A stretch of 39,749 nucleotides of DNA, taken from Clostridia bacterium. GTDB taxonomy: Bacteria > Bacillota > Clostridia > Christensenellales > CAG-138. A program made the position numbers and the translations under genes. A model generated the notes under the pieces. That model did no database searches. It was not told the DNA's origin and saw only the letters and a list, made by a program, of their open reading frames with translations. This document shows positions 33,482 through 39,749 of this stretch, piece by piece (within the stretch, counting starts at the first letter, position 1; every line of letters begins with the position of its first letter). The stretch lies in assembly GCA_030526995.1 (NCBI GenBank), contig JAUNBP010000012.1, positions 1 to 39,749 on the forward strand, given 5' to 3'.

Positions 33482-34612
33482 TTAAGCGGCGCCGTCAATT
33501 ACCTCTTTGAGATAATCTATACTATAGGAGGACCAAAGCTCGTTGAGTCCTTCGAGGGTAACATCGGGGTTGTAGCGGTACAACATGCTCTTAATGGCTT
33601 CCTCGGTATATACTTGGAAGGTTGTGTCGCCGTAGTAGGTTTCAAAGATGTTCAAGTCTTCCTCGTTGGTAACGATGAGGTAGGGGAAGTTGAGCTGCAG
33701 CTTTTCTTCGGTTAAGGGATGCCCGTCAATCGCATTGTACATGACTGCAAGGCACTGTATGCACAGCGGAGCGGTTCCGCCGACTGCGCCTACGAGGATA
33801 TCGTCTTGGAAGGCTTCGGTCATGCCGGTGAAGGTATCATAAGTGATAAGATGCACGTTCTTGCCCGTCGATTCCCGCTGCGCCCTGAGCAGGTTGACCA
33901 TGGTTTCGCCTATGCCGGCAGCAGCCGATACCGACCAGAGTGCCTGCATATCGGGGTAGGAATCGAGCATGTTTTGGGTGTCGGACGCTACCGATTCAAT
34001 GTTGATGCCTATTTCGAACTCGCCGCATACCGTGATTCCAAAATCGCTCACGCCCTTGTCAAAGCCGTCCATCCTCGCTAAGGAGCTTCCGTTGCGGGAG
34101 GAGCCTGCACCTATCACGGTGTCGCCAAGCTCGCTGAGGATTTTTACCATCTCATAGCTTGTTGCGCTGTCGTCCTCGAGCGAGGAGCCGAGCCAATACT
34201 CACATGAGTTTACGTATTCCACAACGGTTTCGTCCTGAGGCTGGCGGAACATGCTCATGTAGTAAACTCCGTTCTGCTCGCAAACCTGCATAATCTGCTG
34301 CGTGGACAGGTCGTAGATTGGAAGCGCGAGTATGCCTTGGCAACCTGCGGCAATCAGGTTCTCCGCATCGGTGCGCTGCGACTCTGCATCGAAGGCGCCT
34401 ATGCAAAACTGTACTTCAAGGTTGTCGACGACCTCGGCAGCGTAATTCATGTAGGAATACACCGCTTTTCCGAGTGCATCATCTTGTCCGTAAAAGATGA
34501 CGCCTATTTTAATCGGTTTGTTCTCGTCGACTTCGGCATCATTGCCTCCGCCGCAGCCTGTCAGGGCAAAGGCACACAGAAGCGCCAACCCAAATGCTAA
34601 AAATCGTTTCAT
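33482..34612 (-). CDS. Sugar ABC transporter substrate-binding lipoprotein
   Basis: The protein is 376 residues. The signal peptide ends in a LTGC lipobox (Cys20). The mature protein has a periplasmic-binding-protein fold of the sugar-binding type (KIGVIFYGQDDALGKAVYSY, AESQRTDAENLIAAGCQGIL, MQALWSVSAAAGIGETMV). ATG 34612 is chosen because AAGGAG lies seven bases upstream; the open frame from 34645 has no such site. It is the external receptor of the transporter. The ligand is not readable from the sequence, but the downstream enzymes suggest a beta-glucoside or related sugar. Confidence 0.88.
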   Translation of the reverse strand: MKRFLAFGLALLCAFALTGCGGGNDAEVDENKPIKIGVIFYGQDDALGKAVYSYMNYAAEVVDNLEVQFCIGAFDAESQRTDAENLIAAGCQGILALPIYDLSTQQIMQVCEQNGVYYMSMFRQPQDETVVEYVNSCEYWLGSSLEDDSATSYEMVKILSELGDTVIGAGSSRNGSSLARMDGFDKGVSDFGITVCGEFEIGINIESVASDTQNMLDSYPDMQALWSVSAAAGIGETMVNLLRAQRESTGKNVHLITYDTFTGMTEAFQDDILVGAVGGTAPLCIQCLAVMYNAIDGHPLTEEKLQLNFPYLIVTNEEDLNIFETYYGDTTFQVYTEEAIKSMLYRYNPDVTLEGLNELWSSYSIDYLKEVIDGAA

Positions 34613-34662
34613 TTTTTTCTCCTTTGTATCTCTATTTATAATCAACGGCAGCTATGCCGAGA

Positions 34663-35604
34663 CTACCTGTTTATGACGCCAGTCTTTTTCCTTGACGATA
34701 TGAGAACCAGCGACAGGAAGATGATTCCCTTTATAACGTTTACAAACTCGGTGCCAACGCCCCACAGCACGAGGATGTTGTTCAAGACCGTGAGCGAGAG
34801 GGCGCCTATTATGGCGGAACGAACCGAGGCGCTCGAACCGCCGGTCAGCGGCATCCCGCCTATGGTGAGCGCTATGAGTACGTCGATTTCATAGCTTCCC
34901 ATCTTATTTGAGAGCCCGCCCGAACGAATGGCGAGCAAAAACGCTGCGGCTCCTGCGCAAATTCCGGCTGCGACAAAGGCGAAGAACTGATAGCGCTTGA
35001 CATTGATTCCGCTGAGCTTTGCCGCAATGGGGTTTGCGCCTATGAGCTTGTTGTGCTGTCCTATCTTGGTGAACTCAAACACCACTATGCCGAGGGCACA
35101 CATCACGAGGGCCGCTACTGCATAGACTACAGGCTTGTCCAAGGAGGTTGTAACGGTAACCGGAAGTATGTAGGTTCCCATTTGGGTCGTAGTGTAGAGC
35201 AGGGCTGAACTCAAGCGCATCAGGCACATTCCGACGATGAATGCCATTATCCTGACCTTCGTTACCAAAAACCCAATCAGGGCGCCCATGGCCGTACCCG
35301 CAATCAAGCACAGCGGCAGGATTGCCCACATGGGTGCGTTTTTACAGAGGGCAAGCGCAAAGATTAGGCAGATTGCCATGGTTCCGCCGTTTGAAAAGTC
35401 GAGATTGCCGTGCGCCATTACAAAGGACGAGCCGATGGCGGCAATCATTAAAATCGAGCATTGAGAGATTAGGTTGCGGATATTGAAGGCGGTGGCAAAG
35501 GTTTTGGTGCTGACGCAAGCTATCACAACCAAAATTATTACGCCGGCATAGGGCAGAACGGTTTTGCCGACCTTATTCATCACTGTTGCAGGATTCTTGT
35601 TCAT
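34663..35604 (-). CDS. CUT2-type ABC sugar permease (RbsC/BPD_transp_2 family)
   Basis: The protein is 313 residues and strongly hydrophobic. Family features include AFNIRNLISQCSILMIAAIG, FVMAHGNLDFSNGGTMAICL (the G-DLS-G type motif of RbsC), and the NPIAAKLSGINVKRYQF cytoplasmic loop followed by a LIALTIGGMPLTGGSSASVR segment that docks on the ATPase. It is probably paired with the permease at 32410. The AGGAG ribosome site precedes the ATG, and it starts 12 bases after the ATPase gene. Confidence 0.9.
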   Translation of the reverse strand: MNKNPATVMNKVGKTVLPYAGVIILVVIACVSTKTFATAFNIRNLISQCSILMIAAIGSSFVMAHGNLDFSNGGTMAICLIFALALCKNAPMWAILPLCLIAGTAMGALIGFLVTKVRIMAFIVGMCLMRLSSALLYTTTQMGTYILPVTVTTSLDKPVVYAVAALVMCALGIVVFEFTKIGQHNKLIGANPIAAKLSGINVKRYQFFAFVAAGICAGAAAFLLAIRSGGLSNKMGSYEIDVLIALTIGGMPLTGGSSASVRSAIIGALSLTVLNNILVLWGVGTEFVNVIKGIIFLSLVLISSRKKTGVINR

Positions 35605-35616
35605 ATGCTGTCGCTC

Positions 35617-37128
35617 CTAAATAATTTTCTCAATCAAGACACTCTCGCTCAAGTCCTTTGAGCGCATAAATTCAGCGGTAACCGCCCCGTTTTTGACCGT
35701 GAGTATGCGATCCGCCATGCCTATCACCTCCGACATCTCCTCCGAAAGCAGGATGATGGACTTGCCCTCCGCCTTCATTTGGCGCATGAGATCGTAGATT
35801 GCGGCCTTGACGCCGATATCGATGCCCCTTGTCGGGCAGTCCATAATCAAAATATCGGATTGGTTTGCAAGCCACTTGGCAATGACGACCTTTTGCTTGT
35901 TCCCGCCCGATAATTCCATGGCAAGCTGATCGACGCTGCTGCATTTGAGCTTGAGCGCTTCCGCCTGCTCCTTGGCAACCCGATTCAGATGCTTCTTATT
36001 TATAAGCCCTGCCACCGCCTTTTGAGAAAAGCAGGTGGATGAGATGTTGTCCCTAATGTTCGTGGGCAAAAACAGGGATTCGGAGTCCCTGTCCTTGGGG
36101 AGATATGCCACCTTTGCCTCAACCGCCCCGTGGGTGCTGGTTATGCGCTTGCCTCTCTGCGTCAGAGTTACGCTTCCTGTATCTAAGGTGCAGGCACCGA
36201 AAATGGCCTTTGCAATTTCGTGCATTCCGCTGTCCGAAAGCCCGCATATTCCCAAAATCTCGCGCCGATGCAGCTGCAGGCTGACGTCATTTATGACGGG
36301 AGGCAGGTTTATTCCGCTCGCTTCAAGCACGACCGCTTCCTCATCGTAATCGGGGGCGTAATCCTCCCTGTAATAGTGCGCCATCATCTCCCTGCCTATC
36401 ATAAGGCTTCGCATCCTATTTACTTCCATGTCGCTTCCCGAGAGGGTGTCCACGTACACGCCGTCTTTGAGCACGGTTGCCGTGTCGCAGACCTCTATAA
36501 CCTCCTCGAGGTTGTGCCCGATAAAGATGACGCTCTTGCCCTCCTCCTTGAAACGGCGGATAATCTTATATATGTAGTCTCGTCCGGTGGAGGACAGCGC
36601 CGAAGTGGTCTCATCTACGATGAGTATTTCGGGATTGGTGTACAGGGCTCTTGCCACCTCCACGAGCTTGCGGTCCTCAAACGAGTATCGGTCAACGAAG
36701 TCGGCGGGGTGGATGTGATGCACGCCTATGGCTGCAAGGATGTTCTTTGCCTCGTTCTGCATCCGCTTGCGGCTGACGCCGAACGCACCCTTGAAGCGAT
36801 CCTCCATGCCTATGAACATGTTTTCTGCCACCGTAATTCCGTTTAGCGTGCCCCGCTCTTGAAGCAGGATTGCTATGCCCTGACTCCTTGCATCGATGAG
36901 CGATTTGGGAGAGTAGGGCTTTCCGTTGAAAAGCATACTGCCGCCGTCGGGTCTCAAAGAGCCCGTTATCATTGCGGACAGCGTGGACTTTCCGGAACCG
37001 TTTTCTCCGATTAAACCCCGCACCTCGCCGGCGTGTATTTCCAAGGATACATCTTGAACCGCTTTAACGATGTCAAAGCTCTTTGAGAGGTTCTTAACAA
37101 CGAGCTTGGGGATGCGTTCATTCTCCAT
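35617..37128 (-). CDS. CUT2-type dual ABC ATPase (RbsA/MglA family)
   Basis: The protein is 503 residues with two ATPase domains. In domain 1, Walker A is GENGSGKST and Walker B ILIVDETTSAL with its Glu intact, while the signature is degenerate (YSFEDRKLVE). In domain 2, the Walker A region is degenerate (GLSDSGMHE), the signature LSGGNKQKV is canonical, and Walker B reads ILIMDCPTRGID, with Cys in place of the catalytic Glu. This gives one intact composite site (domain 1 Walker A with domain 2 signature) and one dead site. It is the first gene of the minus-strand operon, with AAAAGGAG ahead of the start. Confidence 0.92.
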   Translation of the reverse strand: MENERIPKLVVKNLSKSFDIVKAVQDVSLEIHAGEVRGLIGENGSGKSTLSAMITGSLRPDGGSMLFNGKPYSPKSLIDARSQGIAILLQERGTLNGITVAENMFIGMEDRFKGAFGVSRKRMQNEAKNILAAIGVHHIHPADFVDRYSFEDRKLVEVARALYTNPEILIVDETTSALSSTGRDYIYKIIRRFKEEGKSVIFIGHNLEEVIEVCDTATVLKDGVYVDTLSGSDMEVNRMRSLMIGREMMAHYYREDYAPDYDEEAVVLEASGINLPPVINDVSLQLHRREILGICGLSDSGMHEIAKAIFGACTLDTGSVTLTQRGKRITSTHGAVEAKVAYLPKDRDSESLFLPTNIRDNISSTCFSQKAVAGLINKKHLNRVAKEQAEALKLKCSSVDQLAMELSGGNKQKVVIAKWLANQSDILIMDCPTRGIDIGVKAAIYDLMRQMKAEGKSIILLSEEMSEVIGMADRILTVKNGAVTAEFMRSKDLSESVLIEKII

Positions 37129-37157
37129 ATTGCCACTTTCTCCTTTTATTACCTACC

Positions 37158-37185
37158 TTACGGCAAACTTGACATATGGCCGTAA
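37158..37185. promoter_or_regulatory. Candidate operator in the divergent promoter region
   Basis: TTACGGC (37158-37164) and GCCGTAA (37179-37185) are perfect inverted 7-mers with a 14-base spacer. They enclose the -35 box of the TetR gene promoter. This is a good place for the TetR product to bind and control itself and the sugar operon. Confidence 0.5.
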
Positions 37186-37197
37186 AGCCTATAAAAT
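37169..37197 (+). promoter_or_regulatory. Sigma-A promoter of the TetR-family gene
   Basis: TTGACA (37169-37174) is followed by 17 bases and TAAAAT (37192-37197), the same layout as the promoter at 9896. It lies 36 bases before ATG 37233. Confidence 0.65.
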
Positions 37198-37232
37198 AGC
37201 CATGAATCCGAAACAAGAAGGAGGCTTCTCCG

Positions 37233-37802
37233 ATGGCAGTTCAAACCCATATCTACGCCAAAGACAGAATTTTTAATGCCTACTGCGAGCTTATCTCCAA
37301 GCATTACTATTCGGCTATCAGCACCACAGCCATCATAGAGTTGAGCGGAGTCAGCCGCCAAACCTTCTACAGGATTTACGAGGATAAGACCAACCTTGCC
37401 GTGCTTCACTGTTACAGCCTGTTTTCTCAGATAGAAACGATGCTGTCCAAGGAGTCCACGATAAAGGACTTGCTGCTGCTCGTGTTGACGGTAGTTCAGA
37501 ACAATCCTGTAATATTCGCACACTACTATCTTGACGAGGAGGGGAGATTAATCCCCTTTTCTGCAACGGAAAGGCTGCAATCCAAGTGGGGGACCCTGCC
37601 TTCGAGCACTTGGGCCTCCACCCTTGTCAACAGCAAGATAATCACTGCATGGGCTACCAATCGCTTTTCCCGACCCAAGGAGGAGGTTTACACCGAGCTT
37701 TTGATGAATATGCCCGCCAAAGACCTCTTGTCAAGGGGCGACCTCTCGGTTCAAGTGGAAAAGTACGGGCAGCGTCGCATTGGCAGTACCATAAAATCAT
37801 AG
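37233..37802 (+). CDS. TetR/AcrR-family regulator, divergent from the sugar operon
   Basis: The protein is 189 residues. The N-terminal helix-turn-helix reads KDRIFNAYCELISKHYYSAI, then STTAIIELSGVSRQTFYRIY and an ED-K-L continuation, as in TetR regulators of the DhaS/AcrR kind. The C-terminal part is short and does not resemble a known ligand domain. GGAGG precedes ATG 37233. Divergent placement, 104 bases from the ATPase gene, with an inverted repeat between, makes it the likely local regulator of the sugar genes. Confidence 0.85.
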   Translation: MAVQTHIYAKDRIFNAYCELISKHYYSAISTTAIIELSGVSRQTFYRIYEDKTNLAVLHCYSLFSQIETMLSKESTIKDLLLLVLTVVQNNPVIFAHYYLDEEGRLIPFSATERLQSKWGTLPSSTWASTLVNSKIITAWATNRFSRPKEEVYTELLMNMPAKDLLSRGDLSVQVEKYGQRRIGSTIKS

Positions 37803-38151
37803 CTCAACCCGTTTGTAAAGCTCTGCTTTACTCGACTTGCAGTAACAACCCAGCTGCATAATTATACTAACATTGCGGATTTTTTGCCGCAAGACACAAT
37901 TTTTCCCTGTAATTCGACATTTGAGACAGTTTTGCCGTTTTGTCACATCGATGAGAAAAAAAACGGTGCTTTTTGTGAGCTGACTTTTAGGGTTTTACAC
38001 GGACTTAACATAAATGCGCTTTTACACTTTACATTGCTCCTGTAACTTAACATTGGACGGGTGCGCACCAAATTTTTTTCGGAGTTTTTTTCTTTCGACC
38101 CCGATTTTGAAAAACGCACTCCGTATTCTATATTTGAGAAGGAGTGAAGTC
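37803..38151. other. Intergenic region ahead of sigI
   Basis: No gene is evident. An open frame from 38014 is in phase with sigI but lacks a ribosome site and reads poorly. GTAAAGC/GCTTTAC with a 3-base loop (37815-37831) and TTGCGG/CCGCAA (37873-37892) are possible hairpins after the TetR gene. A possible SigI-type promoter lies at 38098-38127. Confidence 0.5.
38098..38127 (+). promoter_or_regulatory. Possible SigI-dependent autoregulated promoter
   Basis: ACCCC at 38098-38102 and CGTATT at 38122-38127, 19 bases apart, resemble the ACCCC/CGWA boxes reported for SigI-type promoters. It is 25 bases before the sigI start. SigI genes often control themselves. Confidence 0.3.
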
Positions 38152-38877
38152 ATGCAAAACGAGCATCAGATTATAGCCATGGTCTATGCTGCAAAGGACG
38201 ATTCGCAGAAGGCCGACAATCTGATTCGAGACTATATTCCCTTCATCCGTTCGGAAGCCTCCAAATGTATTTCAAGGCTCTGCACGGAGCAGGACGATGA
38301 ATTTAGCATTGCGATGTTTGCCTTTTACGAGGCCATCACGGGCTATGAACGGGGAAGGGGAACCTTTTTAAGCTATGCTTCGATGCTGATACGCAGCCGA
38401 ATTATCGACTATCAGCGCAAGGAGGCCCGCCACAGGGGGAATGTCTCCCTAAACGCCGAAACCGACGATGAGGGCGGCACGGTTATGGACGGGATTGCGG
38501 ACACGAAGGATCGCTTTTCGGAGCGGGATGACTTGGACGCAACCAAGCAGGAGATAGCAGAGCTTTCTAAGGTTATGGCAGACTTTGGCGTGAGCTTTTC
38601 GGACGTGACGGATAATTCGCCCAAGCAGGAGCGAACAATGCAGGCCTGCGCAGATGCCATCCGCTACGCCGTCGAAAACTCGGAGCTGCTCGATGAGCTT
38701 TTGAGGACGAAAAAGCTGCCCATAGCAAGACTTTCACTCGGCAGTGGCGTGGAGCGCAAAACGCTCGAACGGCACAGAAAGTACCTCTTGGTCATGCTTC
38801 TCATTCAGACCAACGGCTACGAGATTATTCGAGGGCACCTAAAGCAGGTACTAAGGAGAAAGGAGAGGCGCACATGA
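38152..38877 (+). CDS. sigI: SigI-type RNA polymerase sigma factor
   Basis: The protein is 241 residues. Region 2 is recognisable (RDYIPFIRSEASKCISR, DEFSIAMFAFYEAITGYERG, FLSYASMLIRSRIIDYQRKE), as is a SigI-type C-terminal half (DFGVSFSDVTDNSPKQERT and RLSLGSGVERKTLERHRKYL). SigI factors respond to heat or, in cellulolytic clostridia, to polysaccharides. ATG 38152 has AAGGAG upstream. The stop overlaps the start of the rsgI-like gene (ATGA), as in other sigI-rsgI operons. Confidence 0.92.
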   Translation: MQNEHQIIAMVYAAKDDSQKADNLIRDYIPFIRSEASKCISRLCTEQDDEFSIAMFAFYEAITGYERGRGTFLSYASMLIRSRIIDYQRKEARHRGNVSLNAETDDEGGTVMDGIADTKDRFSERDDLDATKQEIAELSKVMADFGVSFSDVTDNSPKQERTMQACADAIRYAVENSELLDELLRTKKLPIARLSLGSGVERKTLERHRKYLLVMLLIQTNGYEIIRGHLKQVLRRKERRT

Positions 38878-39749
38878 AATACTTGGTAATGGAATGTCAT
38901 GCAGGCTACGCCGTCGTTTTGGACGAGGGCGGACGCTTCTTGAAGGTTGCCAATCTTCGCTACGAGGTGGGTCAGACGGTCACCGATGTGGTTGAAATGC
39001 AGCCTCCCGCCGCCGCTCCCGAAAAGAAACGGCTAAAGCCCCTTATCTATTCGCTGTCCGCCGTTGCCGCCTGCCTGCTGCTTTTGATAGCTACGGTGTT
39101 CCGCCCCAATCAAAGGGTCTACGCCTCCGTATATCTTTCGATAAATCCGCAGGTTCGCATTGATGTGAACCGTGACGACGAGGTTGTAGACCTAAGTGGC
39201 ATGAACGAGGACGGCGAGGTGCTGATAGCGGGTTACGCATATAAAGACAAGGAGCTTGATCTCGTTATGGAGCAGCTTGTGGACAGGGCGATAGATTTAG
39301 GCTACCTCCACAGCGGTGGGCAAATCACGCTGACGCTCGATGCCGAGGATGAGGAGTGGGTGGTGGCGCACAGCGATTCGCTTTTTAACAGCCTTACCGC
39401 TTCCATGAACGGAAAGATGTCGGTGACCATTAGGGTGCAAAGTGACAGCTCGCAGGGCGACCGTGCGGTGATCCCCGTGGGTGCGGGAGATAGCAGCTAT
39501 GGGGACTCGGATTACGGAAACATCCCCATAGAGAGCCCTATAATAGGAAGTGCGACCGTGCCTCCGTATTCCGACAGCGACTACGGCGATGATGACGGGG
39601 ACAATGATGACGGTGATGACGATGACGGGGATAACGGCTACGGCAGCAGCGATGACGATGACGACGGCAACGATGACGACGATGATGACGATGACAATAT
39701 AATTGGTAATGACGATGATGACGATATTATCGACGATGACGATGACGAT
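38874..39749 (+). CDS. rsgI: RsgI-type anti-sigma factor (partial, runs off the window)
   Basis: The frame is open from ATG 38874 to the window end (292 codons). Residues 1-45 match the cytoplasmic anti-sigma domain (MKYLVMECHAGYAVVLDEGG), TM helix at about 56-76, then the RsgI extracytoplasmic middle domain (YASVYLSINPQVRIDVNRDD, LSGMNEDGEVLIAGY). From about residue 233 the sequence becomes an Asp/Gly/Asn-rich repeat, nearly pure poly-Asp at the edge. In clostridia the distal part of RsgI usually holds a sugar-binding or other sensor domain; here it lies beyond the window or the tail itself is the outer part. Confidence 0.9.
   Translation, partial: MKYLVMECHAGYAVVLDEGGRFLKVANLRYEVGQTVTDVVEMQPPAAAPEKKRLKPLIYSLSAVAACLLLLIATVFRPNQRVYASVYLSINPQVRIDVNRDDEVVDLSGMNEDGEVLIAGYAYKDKELDLVMEQLVDRAIDLGYLHSGGQITLTLDAEDEEWVVAHSDSLFNSLTASMNGKMSVTIRVQSDSSQGDRAVIPVGAGDSSYGDSDYGNIPIESPIIGSATVPPYSDSDYGDDDGDNDDGDDDDGDNGYGSSDDDDDGNDDDDDDDDNIIGNDDDDDIIDDDDDD

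Noticed and set aside
38014..38151. 46-codon upstream extension of sigI
   Set aside because: It has no ribosome site and a Cys/Phe-rich unnatural sequence, while ATG 38152 has AAGGAG upstream and gives the normal SigI start.
39571..39749. Simple-sequence DNA at the window end as a non-coding microsatellite
   Set aside because: It is in frame with the RsgI-like gene throughout and encodes an Asp-rich tail.

Overview
The window looks like a chromosomal segment of a gut-type Firmicute of the class Clostridia. The signs are strong AGGAGG ribosome sites, lipoprotein signals with short lipoboxes, a SigI/RsgI sigma/anti-sigma pair, a CUT2-type sugar importer, and Cys/His-rich repeats of a kind seen in clostridial surface proteins. 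GC content appears moderate. No tRNA, rRNA, transposase, phage or CRISPR genes were seen.

Region 1 (about 1-19780, all + strand) is the most interesting part. It opens with a HTH protein and a soluble zinc-ribbon protein. A series of envelope proteins follows: zinc-ribbon/TM proteins, two paralogous lipoproteins that end in DnaJ-type CxxCxGxG motifs, a PH-like protein, a frameshifted zinc-ribbon/TM/repeat protein, a TPR-like membrane protein and a PEBP-domain lipoprotein. After a 540-base gap with a good sigma-A promoter comes a compact set that encodes all the parts of a ubiquitin-like conjugation pathway. In order these are a TPR-like membrane protein, a RING-type protein, a YukD-like ubiquitin-like protein with a Gly-Gly near its C-terminus, an E1-like ThiF enzyme, an E2 (UBC-fold) fused to six membrane helices and an FHA-like domain, an exported trypsin-like protease with a C-terminal anchor, a JAB/JAMM peptidase with a TM helix, a second RING protein with DUF2628, and a second JAMM peptidase that crosses the membrane and ends in LysM. 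Predicted topology places conjugation (E1, E2, RING) and deconjugation (JAMM) on the inner face of the membrane. Protease, TPR, LysM and lipoprotein parts lie outside. My working model is a membrane-tethered ubiquitin-like system linked to the cell wall. Prokaryotic E1/E2/JAB/RING/Ubl clusters are known in general, but this particular set of fusions is the best candidate here for an under-described system.

Region 2 (20066-28577, + strand) is a signalling and export operon. It holds a TetR regulator, a GAF-ABC ATPase fusion, a CHASE2 adenylate cyclase, an FtsX-type permease, a TIM-barrel sugar isomerase/epimerase-like protein and a FecR-domain lipoprotein with eleven Cys/His repeats. Several of these genes overlap by a few bases.

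Region 3 (28669-37128, - strand) reads as one sugar operon: double ATPase, permease, binding lipoprotein, second permease, two VOC-fold proteins, a ROK kinase and a GH1 6-phospho-beta-glucosidase. The logical pathway is ABC uptake of a beta-glucoside, phosphorylation inside the cell by a BglK-like kinase, then hydrolysis. A divergent TetR-family gene (37233-37802) probably controls it.

Region 4 (38152-end) holds sigI and the 5' part of an rsgI-like gene that runs off the window in an Asp-rich tail.
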